Source: Candidatus Solincola tengchongensis
GTDB taxonomy: Bacteria; Actinomycetota; Geothermincolia; Geothermincolales; RBG-13-55-18
Length of the DNA: 7,470 bases
Direction of reading: 5' to 3'
Assembly: GCA_015711895.1 (NCBI GenBank)
Contig: MU158618.1
Span: 1-7,470 of the forward strand
The notes below the pieces were generated by a model. It was not told the DNA's origin, searched no databases, and saw only the letters and a program-made list of their open reading frames with translations. Shown here piece after piece: positions 1 through 6,018 of the stretch (the first letter of the stretch is position 1; every line of letters starts with the position of its first letter). The position numbers and the translations under genes were made by a program.

Positions 1-1
1 A

Positions 2-153
2 AATTCCCTGGACATCGGCCTCTCCCACCTCCAGGTCACGCTTTCGACGGCCGACGTCCTGCCATTGGTCGGAGGCTTTGTCGCGGCCCCGGCCTCTCCC
101 GCATCTACGTCACCTCCCCGATGGCGGGCGTCTTTGCCTGGCAATCCGGGTAG
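2..153 (+). pseudogene. possible 3' end of an unrecognised gene with a one-base frameshift
   Basis: I do not recognise this product. From position 2, the frame with codons at 2, 5, 8 reads NSLDIGLSHLQVTLSTADVL and continues hydrophobically to about position 90, with mostly G or C in third positions. That frame then loses its codon bias. From about position 91 the frame at 91, 94, 97 takes over with strong GC3, reads LSRIYVTSPMAGVFAWQSG and stops at TAG 151-153. The switch falls in a GC-rich run near 84-93 and would be repaired by one extra base. Together the two parts look like about 50 C-terminal residues of a gene entering from the left, broken by a mutation or a sequencing error. The opposite strand is also open in one frame here, so the strand is not certain. 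No function is proposed. Confidence 0.3.
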
Positions 154-430
154 GCCATAGGCTGCGTGCCGGGCTTCCCGATGCCTTAACCATTTTCCCA
201 TATCAGGCGATGCCCAGAAAGCGGCAGTGCCGGCCGCGTCGAACTCGAGAAAGGAGTACTTGCGTCAGGGCATGCAGATCGTAGAGGGGCGCAAAGACAC
301 CGCCTTTAAAAGAGATGATGGACCGCGCCAAAACCATCCGTGCCGGAAGACCGGGATGGAATCCCGCCACCGGCCGCGGATGAACCCCGGGGCGGCATCC
401 CATGATATTCCATGTACGTACCCACTGGGC
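154..430. other. intergenic stretch with one two-tier hairpin
   Basis: No convincing gene is present: frames open here lack family signatures, usable ribosome-binding sites and codon bias. The only structure I see is a two-tier inverted repeat at 342-374. Its inner arms are CGGGAT (352-357) and ATCCCG (361-366) around a 3-base loop; its outer arms are GCCGG (342-346) and CCGGC (370-374). It lies about 57 bases beyond the stop of the minus-strand methyltransferase gene, so it could mark or protect the end of that transcript. No T-run directly follows it on that strand, so I do not call it a rho-independent terminator. Confidence 0.45.
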
Positions 431-1258
431 TCAGGGCGATTCATGCGCCTTCCTCCTGCGGAAATCCCGTATGAAGCGACGCCCCATGGGGTCCCTGCCC
501 GTGAGCATATCGGCGGCCAGGATGGCCTGCACTATCCCCTCTTCCAGGGGGTTCACCAGCGCCGCGGACAGCCCGCGCCCTATGGCCAGGGCCAGGAAGG
601 CGGCGTTGATCACCCGCCTGTCCGGCATCCCGAAGCTGATGTTGGAGGCGCCCAGAATGGTGCCGACTCCCCAATCCCGACCGGCCCTCTCGATGCAGGT
701 AAGGGTCACTTCGGCCGCCTCCTTCCCGGTGGCCACGGGCATGGTGAGGAAGTCGAGGAGAACCCTCTCCCTCCCGATGCCGTACCGATCGGCCGCCTCC
801 AGGATGCGCCCGGCAACGGCAAGCCTCTCCTCCACGGTTCGGGGTATCCCGCTCCTGTCCTTGGCCAACCCCACCAGGAAGGCCCCGCTCTCGGCCACCG
901 CCGGCAGCAGGCTCTGCATCGCCTCCTCGTCCCCGGTGACCGAGTTCACCAGCGTATCCTCCCCCGGCAACACGGCCAGGGCGGCCCGGAGGGCTTCCAC
1001 GTCCGAGGAATCCACGCAGACCGGGAGGCCCGTCGCCTCCCGCACCGCCCGCGCTGCCTCCGGGAGGAGCCTCACCTCGTCCACCCCCGGAGCCCCCACG
1101 TTGACGTCGATGACCTCCGCTCCCGCCTCCGCCTGGGCCCTGGCGTCGGATAGCACGGTGTCCAGCCGTCCTTCCCGCAGCTCTTCAGCAAGTCTCCTCC
1201 TTCCCGTGGGGTTGATGCGCTCGCCCACGATAAGGGTCCGGCCGCCGATCTCGATCAT
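431..1258 (-). CDS. methyltetrahydrofolate methyltransferase, pterin-binding (DHPS-like) TIM barrel
   Basis: The 275-residue product belongs to the dihydropteroate synthase-like fold shared by AcsE/MeTr, MtrH and the pterin domain of MetH. These cytoplasmic enzymes move the N5-methyl group of methyltetrahydrofolate (or a related pterin) to a cob(I)alamin protein. Visible motifs are GERINPTGR (12-20), DVNVGAP (51-57), CVDSS (81-85), NSVTGDE (105-111), DFLTMP (169-174) and GASNISFGMP (203-212). D83, N105, D169 and N206 are spaced much like the folate-contacting Asp/Asn residues known from the Moorella enzyme. Length fits AcsE (about 262 residues), and the whole barrel is present. I chose ATG at 1256-1258, preceded by a GGGAGGG site; an upstream in-frame ATG at 1370 would add 38 non-conserved residues. 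No corrinoid protein, CODH/ACS or methionine synthase gene lies beside it, so the methyl acceptor (Wood-Ljungdahl corrinoid protein, methionine synthesis or O-demethylation) cannot be told. The family is secure; the pathway is not. Confidence 0.9.
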   Translation of the reverse strand: MIEIGGRTLIVGERINPTGRRRLAEELREGRLDTVLSDARAQAEAGAEVIDVNVGAPGVDEVRLLPEAARAVREATGLPVCVDSSDVEALRAALAVLPGEDTLVNSVTGDEEAMQSLLPAVAESGAFLVGLAKDRSGIPRTVEERLAVAGRILEAADRYGIGRERVLLDFLTMPVATGKEAAEVTLTCIERAGRDWGVGTILGASNISFGMPDRRVINAAFLALAIGRGLSAALVNPLEEGIVQAILAADMLTGRDPMGRRFIRDFRRRKAHESP

Positions 1259-1688
1259 CTTCCCTCCCGGTCCCGATCTCCTCCGAGCGATTGCCGCCGT
1301 CAAAAACCGGGCGGCGGTATCCCGCTCACTCGAATCCGACTCCCTCCTTCCCAATGTGCCCGGATTCCGCAATCAACCGTCCGCAAGAGCTGCCAATGAT
1401 TCCCAACCCACCTCCGTCGGAAATCACATCGGGATGGGATGTGCAACACCGTTCTTACGATTGACACATCCAACGAACAACATTATCTCACGCACAAGCG
1501 GCAAGGGAACCGGCTCCAAGGGACGCGTTCACATACCACATATTCCCACACAAAGGGTTAGGATACGGCATAGGGCGGCGTATGTCGGTCGGGCTCGGTC
1601 GGGTGGGGAAGGTTCCGGGCCAAGCGCATGCGAGCCCTTTATACCGCACGATGTAACGGACTTTAAAAGGACAGCGGGCCAAGAACAG
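1259..1688. other. intergenic region between two minus-strand genes
   Basis: No gene is supported in these 430 bases. A weak minus-strand promoter for the methyltransferase gene may lie at 1452-1480 (TTGTTC, 17-base spacer, TAAGAA), which would give a leader of nearly 200 bases; I see no riboswitch class in it. On the plus strand TTGACA at 1461-1466 with TATCTC 17 bases later resembles a promoter, but nothing is encoded downstream. A 10-base near-perfect tandem repeat, TCGGTCGGG(C/T), occupies 1585-1604. No clear terminator follows the large gene that ends at 1689. Confidence 0.4.
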
Positions 1689-4600
1689 CTACTCGCCCGC
1701 CTCGAGCATGCAGCGGAGGATGCGAGGCATCATGTAGGGCATGACTCTCTCCATCACCCGGGGCAGGATGGCGGGCATGAGCTCCCGCATGGAATCGCTC
1801 ATGGTGGGCATCCTCTTTTCCATGAGAGGCATCATGCGCGGGAGCATCCAGGGCATCATCGCCGGGAGCATGCGGGGGACCAGCGGGGGCATAGCCCGGT
1901 CGGAGACGGCGAACAGCGCTCTCTTGAGCGGGAGCGAGACGCGCTTTCCCAGGCGGAGCAGCCTTCCCATGAGCGGGAGGCTGGTATCCAGAAATTCCCA
2001 CATGAAATCCGCCATCCCCCGCGGGGTCATCAGCTGGATCATGGTGTCGAAGACCGCCCAGGCATCCTGCACCTTCGGGTCGGGATCCTCAAGCTCCACC
2101 CCGAGGGCCTGAGCCACCACGGCGGCGAAGTCCAGGATGCGCAGCTCGTTGCCCTCCGCGGCGTTCCACACCCTGAGCTGGAACTCGCAGCAGGGACAGG
2201 TGGTGATCACCGCCTCCGCTCCGGTCTCACGCGCCTCGGCCAGCCTCAGGGAGGCGATGCGCCCGGAGGTAGGACGTGTCTCCCCGATGAGGGTGAGCAC
2301 GCTCCCGCAGCACAGCCCTTCCTCCCGGTTGTGCTCCATCTCCACCAGCTCCAGCCCGGGAATGGCCTGCAGCACCCGCCGCGGTTCCTCGTATATCCCG
2401 CCGTGGCGGCCGATATGGCAGGGGTCGTGCCAGGTGGCCTTCAGCCGCAAGGGTTCCTCGAACCTCAGCCTGCCCTCTTCCACCAGTTGCGCCGCCAGTT
2501 GGCTGATGTGCCTGACCTCCACGTCCCACTCCAGGCCCAGTTTCTCCGCCCAGTCCCGGTAATGGTGGGCCAGGGTGACCCAGCAGCCCGGACAGGAGGC
2601 GTAAAGGGTCTTCACCCCGCGCTCCCGCAGCGTGCGCACGTTGCGGCGAAGGGCTTTCTCGAAGAGGTCCCACTTCCCGCTCATGAGGAAGGGGACCCCG
2701 CAGCAGGTCTCTTCGTTCCCCAGGTAGACGAAGTCCACGCCCCCTTCCTTGAGTATGCGCACCGCGCCCCGGGCGATGTCCTGCTCCACGTAGGAGGCGG
2801 TGCAGCCGGCCCAGTAACCGACCGGTCCCCTCTCCAAGGGTTTGACGTCCTCGGGCAGCCAGGAGGAGCGGTCGGCGGCGAAGCCCGCCCAGATGTTGTT
2901 CTCCAGGTCGTAGGAGGTGCCCATCATCTCGAAGGGCGGGAAGGTGTGGAACTTGCCCCGGGCGATGAGTTCGCCCCGCATCTCCTCCCAGATGGACTCG
3001 ATGGGCAGGTCGGTCTGGCAGGCCAGGTCGCATTTCCTGCAGGTGGTGCAGAGTAGGAAGGTGTCCGACATCTCCTGGGAGAAGGGGACCTCGCCCCTCG
3101 CGTAGCCGCGCAGGAGCTGCATCTTCCCCCGCGGCGAGGCGCTTTCCCATCCCCTGCCCGCGAAGAGGGTACATCCTTCCTTGCAGTACCCGCACTGGGC
3201 GCAGGTGAAGGCCGCCTCCTCCACCTTCTCCGGGAGCTTGCGGCGCAGGAGCCTCACTCCAGGGACCAGGCGCCCCAGGGGGACGGCCAGAGGGAGAGAG
3301 AGCGAGCCCGCGGCCATCATGAGCCTGAGGCCCGTGAGTCTCGCGTCGCCGGCACAGGAGGCCAGTATCTTTCCCGGGTTCAGCAGGCATCCGGGGTCCA
3401 TCTCCCGCTTCACCTCCTCCATGCGCTTAACGCGCCTCTTTCCGAGCCTCTGCTCCGCCCGATCCACGAAATAGAGCCCAATCCCGTAGGGAGCGCCCCC
3501 GTGCTTCTCCGCCAGGCGCAGGAACTCGAGGGAGGCGGTGAAACGTACGGTGAAGTCCGCGGCCCTCGAATCGCAGGGTATGAAGCCCAGGCATACGGAG
3601 GCTCCCTTTCCCACCACCACTTCCATGGCCAGGTCGGGCAGGCGCCGGGAGGCCTCCGCCAGGAGCTCCCCGACCTTGAGCGTCGGGACCTCCGCCTCGG
3701 CAGGCACCAGCGACGGCCCAGCCTTCTTGATGCGCATGGGGTAGAGCCTCTCCTCCCACTCCCGCTCCGCGACCTCCTCGTCGAGTGCTTCTCCCCCGGC
3801 GGAAAGGGCAAGACCGCGCAGCTCCTCACGCACTCCCTCTCCGTCCTCCCCTTCCGCCACCACCAGGACCAGGTATGAGCCCTCCGGGAGATAGGCCCGC
3901 TCGGCGGTGCGGTTCTTGAGCGCGGCCAGGGCCGGCGTTATGACCTGGAGATGGAAGACCCCAGCCCCGCCTTCAATGCGGCGACCTTCAAAGCCGGGAA
4001 TCCCCGCGCCCGGAGAATAGGACTCGACGAGGGCGTCTATGAAATCCTGCACCTCGCGGGGGCCGGAAAAAGAGAACAGCGACGGCGATTCCGGGGCTGC
4101 AGGGCGCACGGCAAGCTCCACCTCGGTTATGAACCCCAGGACACCCTCCGAGCCCACGTAGAGGTCCAGGTCCTCCCCGTAGACCTCGGACGCGCCCCCC
4201 GGAGTGAGGACGCGAAGGCCGAGAAGAACGTCCCGGACCCCCCCGTAGCCGTAGGCCCCTATACCCGAGCCTCCCTCGGCAACCCACCCTCCCACGGTTG
4301 AGGAAGGGGCGCTGGAGGGATAGGCCCGTAGGGCCAGGCCCCTGGAACGCAATTCCTTTTCCAGGTTCCACCAGACGACGCCCGGCTGCACCCTCACCCT
4401 GGCTTCTCCCACGTTCACCTCAAGGATCCGGTTCATCCGGGTGAGGTCCACCACCACTCCTCCACGCACGGGAACGGTACCGCCGTAGCCGCTGGTCGCC
4501 GCGGCGCGCGGGGTGAGAGGGATCCCGAAGCGGGAGGAAAAATCCATCAACCACGCCAGATCTCCCTCGTCCTGGGCCTGCACGACCGCCTGGGCCATGC

Positions 4601-4754
4601 CGCCGACCAGTTTGCCCACCAGGGCGGGGAATTCCCCCATGTCCCTGGAATATACGTATCTCTCCGTGACGTCGAAGCTGGCCCGCTCCCCGAAGCGCTC
4701 CTGGAGTTCGGAAGCAGGTTGGGTAGCCATATCCTTCCGGCGGGCGACTCTCAT
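1689..4754 (-). CDS. GlcD/GlpC-type fusion: FAD-linked oxidase, 2[4Fe-4S] module, two CCG domains, Met/Pro-rich tail
   Basis: This 1021-residue redox enzyme joins a GlcD-like dehydrogenase to a GlpC/GlcF/HdrD-like electron-transfer half. Residues about 45-220 form the PCMH-type FAD-binding domain, including a glycine-rich segment at 154-172 (VGG...AYGYGG). Residues about 225-464 form the FAD-linked oxidase C-terminal domain, ending LLNPGKIL. Two [4Fe-4S] motifs follow: C518, C521, C524, C528 and C569, C572, C575, C579. Two cysteine-rich CCG domains come next: C651-X32-C684C685-X35-C721xxC724 and C779-X35-C815C816-X36-C853xxC856. Residues about 955-1021 are a repetitive Met/Pro-rich tail, beyond the usual roughly 900 residues of such fusions. 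The family oxidises 2-hydroxy acids such as D-lactate, glycolate or D-2-hydroxyglutarate and passes electrons to quinone, a ferredoxin-like carrier or a disulfide; substrate and acceptor here are unknown. There is no signal peptide. ATG 4752-4754 was chosen because GGAGGT lies 5 bases upstream; ATGs at 4772 and 4730 have poorer sites. Confidence 0.9.
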   Translation of the reverse strand: MRVARRKDMATQPASELQERFGERASFDVTERYVYSRDMGEFPALVGKLVGGMAQAVVQAQDEGDLAWLMDFSSRFGIPLTPRAAATSGYGGTVPVRGGVVVDLTRMNRILEVNVGEARVRVQPGVVWWNLEKELRSRGLALRAYPSSAPSSTVGGWVAEGGSGIGAYGYGGVRDVLLGLRVLTPGGASEVYGEDLDLYVGSEGVLGFITEVELAVRPAAPESPSLFSFSGPREVQDFIDALVESYSPGAGIPGFEGRRIEGGAGVFHLQVITPALAALKNRTAERAYLPEGSYLVLVVAEGEDGEGVREELRGLALSAGGEALDEEVAEREWEERLYPMRIKKAGPSLVPAEAEVPTLKVGELLAEASRRLPDLAMEVVVGKGASVCLGFIPCDSRAADFTVRFTASLEFLRLAEKHGGAPYGIGLYFVDRAEQRLGKRRVKRMEEVKREMDPGCLLNPGKILASCAGDARLTGLRLMMAAGSLSLPLAVPLGRLVPGVRLLRRKLPEKVEEAAFTCAQCGYCKEGCTLFAGRGWESASPRGKMQLLRGYARGEVPFSQEMSDTFLLCTTCRKCDLACQTDLPIESIWEEMRGELIARGKFHTFPPFEMMGTSYDLENNIWAGFAADRSSWLPEDVKPLERGPVGYWAGCTASYVEQDIARGAVRILKEGGVDFVYLGNEETCCGVPFLMSGKWDLFEKALRRNVRTLRERGVKTLYASCPGCWVTLAHHYRDWAEKLGLEWDVEVRHISQLAAQLVEEGRLRFEEPLRLKATWHDPCHIGRHGGIYEEPRRVLQAIPGLELVEMEHNREEGLCCGSVLTLIGETRPTSGRIASLRLAEARETGAEAVITTCPCCEFQLRVWNAAEGNELRILDFAAVVAQALGVELEDPDPKVQDAWAVFDTMIQLMTPRGMADFMWEFLDTSLPLMGRLLRLGKRVSLPLKRALFAVSDRAMPPLVPRMLPAMMPWMLPRMMPLMEKRMPTMSDSMRELMPAILPRVMERVMPYMMPRILRCMLEAGE
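1692..1892 (-). repeat. segment coding for the Met/Pro tetrapeptide-repeat tail
   Basis: This is the 3' coding segment of the large oxidoreductase gene (residues 955-1021). It contains 17 methionines and 12 prolines in 67 residues. Prolines at 956, 960, 964, 968, 972 and 976 recur exactly every fourth residue as P-x-(M/L)-(M/L/V), the last unit ending in E. The pattern returns in phase at 994, 998, 1006 and 1010. Most charged residues are basic. It may bind soft metals through Met sulfurs, or sit in or on the membrane; the sequence alone does not decide. Confidence 0.75.
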
Positions 4755-4801
4755 GGTCCACCTCCATCCCACTCATGGATCCGCGTTATGAACGTTAAAA
4801 T

Positions 4802-4831
4802 GATATACTCCCCCGGGTATCCATGACCTAA
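4802..4831 (-). promoter_or_regulatory. candidate promoter of the large oxidoreductase gene
   Basis: Read on the minus strand, TTAGGT (4831-4826) and TATATC (4807-4802) are separated by 18 bases, which suits a housekeeping sigma promoter. The -10 matches 4 of 6 consensus bases; the -35 is weak, as expected for a repressed or activated promoter. Transcription would start near 4795, about 40 bases before the ATG. It is the best promoter-like pair in front of this gene, and it encloses the palindrome at 4805-4820. Confidence 0.4.
4805..4820. promoter_or_regulatory. CsoR-family operator-like palindrome
   Basis: ATACTCCCCCGGGTAT has perfect ATAC/GTAT ends around a C/G tract. This is the general form of operators bound by the CsoR/RcnR/CstR family, which place TAC and GTA around runs of C and G. 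It lies inside the spacer and edge of the -10 of the candidate promoter for the large gene, where a bound repressor would block polymerase. A gene for a CsoR-family protein lies about 440 bases upstream on the same strand. The match is by eye, and binding is inferred. Confidence 0.4.
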
Positions 4832-4839
4832 TCCATATC

Positions 4840-4978
4840 ATGTCCGCGCTTTCCTCCCGCCCCCTCCGCGGCCGACCTCGCGGCCCTCCAGGAATCCGGC
4901 AGGTTATACGTCCCCGAAGGCATCCGGCCGCGACGGGAAGAGGAAAACCGGAAGGACGCACTTGAGCGGGCAAGGTAG
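4840..4978 (+). pseudogene. possible gene remnant with a one-base frameshift
   Basis: I do not recognise this product. The frame ending at TAG 4976-4978 reads AADLAALQESGRLYVPEGIR followed by a strongly charged end rich in R and E, with roughly three quarters G or C in third positions. The frame is blocked by TAA at 4829-4831. An ATG at 4840 sits in the neighbouring frame; dropping one C from the run at about 4860-4864 would join the two into a 45-residue reading frame. There is no ribosome-binding site before that ATG. A short relict of a gene is more likely than a working one, and chance is possible. Confidence 0.2.
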
Positions 4979-5190
4979 CGCGAAAGCGTGTCGGGCTTAC
5001 CGGCGGCGGAAGCGCCGGCGGGATGTGCGGCTCGCGGCGATGATGCAGGTCGTCAGCTTCATTTCATGAACAAAGCGGCTCGGATGGAATATATTGCCAC
5101 CATTAAGAGCCAGGGCGGGAAAGGCCTATCGCAAAACACGCCTTAAGATTTTATGAAGGATCCCGGTTTTTGGATATTTCCGATCATTCC

Positions 5191-5213
5191 AAAAAATCCG
5201 CATTTCTGCACGG
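5191..5213 (-). terminator. probable rho-independent terminator of the CsoR-family gene
   Basis: On the minus strand, about 44 bases beyond the stop of the regulator gene, a small hairpin (arms CC..GCA and TGC.GG, loop GAAA, a 2-base bulge) is followed by ATTTTTT. The stem is short, so strength is uncertain, but position and T-run fit. If it works, the regulator is transcribed separately from the large oxidoreductase gene downstream. Confidence 0.4.
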
Positions 5214-5256
5214 CACAACGGTCCCCGTAGGCCCCTGGCTTCTTCATCCAAGCGGG

Positions 5257-5535
5257 TCAGTCGATGCTGGAGGTGAAACGGAGGAAGGTCTCCACGGCTT
5301 CGCCTATAGCCTTTTCGAATTCGTCCTCCGAGTGAACGCGCAGACATTCTTTCAGGCGATGGGTGATTATATGTGCTCCCACCCTCTCCATCGCCGAACG
5401 GACCGCCGCCACCTGGTTGAGGACCTCGTGGCAGTCCTTGCCCTCCTCCACCATGCGGATTATGCCGCGAACCTGCCCTTCGATGCGGCGAAGACGACGG
5501 AGTACCGCCTTTCGGGGATCTTCATCCGCGGTCAT
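5257..5535 (-). CDS. CsoR/RcnR/FrmR-family (DUF156) transcriptional repressor
   Basis: The 92-residue all-helical protein matches this family in length and in its core: LRRLRRIEGQVRGI (12-25), MVEEGKDC (28-35), VLNQVAAVRSAMERV (38-52) and H59-RLKEC64. Members bind DNA as tetramers and release it when they sense Cu(I), Ni/Co, formaldehyde or persulfide. In copper sensors the ligands are Cys, His and Cys. Here C35 and C64 are kept at the right spacing, but the histidine position is R60, with H59 one residue before. That resembles persulfide-responsive CstR proteins more than classical CsoR, though the inducer cannot be settled by eye. ATG 5533-5535 was chosen because GGAGG precedes it closely; further-upstream in-frame ATGs add non-family residues and lie before the promoter's -10. 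The product probably controls itself and perhaps the large downstream oxidoreductase gene. Confidence 0.92.
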   Translation of the reverse strand: MTADEDPRKAVLRRLRRIEGQVRGIIRMVEEGKDCHEVLNQVAAVRSAMERVGAHIITHRLKECLRVHSEDEFEKAIGEAVETFLRFTSSID

Positions 5536-5566
5536 CTGCCCTCCTCGCTCCGGACGGAACAGGGAT

Positions 5567-5572
5567 ATTATA
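5567..5572 (-). promoter_or_regulatory. -10 element of the CsoR-family gene
   Basis: On the minus strand a perfect TATAAT lies 31 bases before the ATG, giving a leader of about 25 bases. The -35 region is poor (GTGCAA at 17 bases). The -10 overlaps the palindrome TTATATAA (5568-5575), itself between GGGA (5562-5565) and TCCC (5579-5582), so a protein could bind across it. The regulator itself is an obvious candidate. Confidence 0.5.
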
Positions 5573-5840
5573 TAACGGTCCCAGGCGGATTGCACCCTGC
5601 CGGGCTTCGAAAGGACAAGGTGACAATATCCCAGATATTCCCATACTGCCGCCTTTTTTCGAGATATGCGCCATCCGTGCGATGGCAACTGACGGTTCTC
5701 GACCACGTCCCGAGACACCTACCCGGACGTTCCACCCTTCTCCCCAACCGGTGCAGAACACCCGTTCGCGCCGCACGCGCAACTCCTCGCATGACGGAGG
5801 CGGTTTATCCCGATCCGTAAAGGGGAACAACCGACTTGGA

Positions 5841-6018
5841 AGCCGCGAGGCTAAAGGCCACCTCCGTCGACGCCGGGACACGCGCGGCTGAAATGACGCC
5901 TGATCGAGCGTGTCCCGGAGCCTACAGGGATGAAGGGTGCAGGCGGAGAAATTATCCGGGGGCGCAGGATATCCGAACGCGGGACGGCGCTGTGCTGTCC
6001 CAGCCCGCTGCGGGACAG
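5841..6018 (+). ncRNA. candidate structured leader RNA of unknown class
   Basis: Four hairpins in 178 bases end 30 bases before the ATG of the EF-Tu domain-2-like gene. The strongest is CCGGGACACGC (5873-5883) paired with GCGTGTCCCGG (5908-5918) around a 24-base loop. The last, CTGTCCC (5995-6001) with GGGACAG (6012-6018), competes with pairing of GGGAC (5981-5985) to GTCCC (5997-6001). Such mutually exclusive stems are typical of cis-regulatory leaders, but GC-rich DNA also makes stems by chance. Transcription of the region is inferred. Confidence 0.3.

Larger units (their letters stand above)
4755..5256. other. intergenic region upstream of the large oxidoreductase gene
   Basis: These 502 bases hold no intact gene. 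They contain the ribosome-binding site, promoter and operator-like site for the gene at 4754, a possible decayed gene end (4840-4978), a GC-rich hairpin CCGGCG-7 nt-CGCCGG at 5000-5018, and the probable terminator of the CsoR-family gene. Part of the right side (about 5140-5210) is clearly richer in A and T than the rest of the window. An 8-base inverted repeat, TTTTTGGA (5167-5174) and TCCAAAAA (5188-5195), lies in it. Confidence 0.5.

Noticed and set aside
227..1153. 308-codon plus-strand frame
   Set aside because: It lies opposite the methyltransferase gene for most of its length and shows compositional bias without motifs.
1259..1372. N-terminal extension of the methyltransferase from an upstream ATG
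   Set aside because: The extra 38 residues are outside the fold, and a strong ribosome-binding site sits directly before the ATG at 1258.
1461..1489. TTGACA with TATCTC 17 bases later on the plus strand
   Set aside because: The -35 is perfect but the -10 is weak, and no gene or structured RNA follows on that strand.
1585..1604. Tandem 10-base repeat as a possible CRISPR or iteron
   Set aside because: There are only two adjacent copies with no spacer and no further copies nearby; likely chance slippage.
402..3056. Very long (884 codons) open frame on the plus strand
   Set aside because: It runs opposite the methyltransferase gene, the 430-base gap and the 3' half of the large oxidoreductase gene. 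It is low-complexity, rich in H, P, R and S, and shows no family motif; long antisense frames are expected in GC-rich DNA.
2227..3390. 387-codon minus-strand frame
   Set aside because: It is an alternative frame of the large oxidoreductase gene, whose true frame carries all iron-sulfur motifs.
4981..5130. Possible tRNA or small RNA in the regulator-enzyme gap
   Set aside because: One GC-rich hairpin at 5000-5018 exists, but there is no cloverleaf, TTCGA-type T-arm or other RNA signature.
5170..5820. 216-codon plus-strand frame across the regulator gene
   Set aside because: It is the antisense of the CsoR-family gene, which has the correct family sequence, ribosome-binding site and -10.
5884..5915. 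Resemblance to TPP riboswitch elements (CTGAAA, CCTGATC, GCGT)
   Set aside because: The order is suggestive, but the second conserved helix and the GGGA element are missing, and the segment is enclosed by an 11-base stem that does not fit that class.
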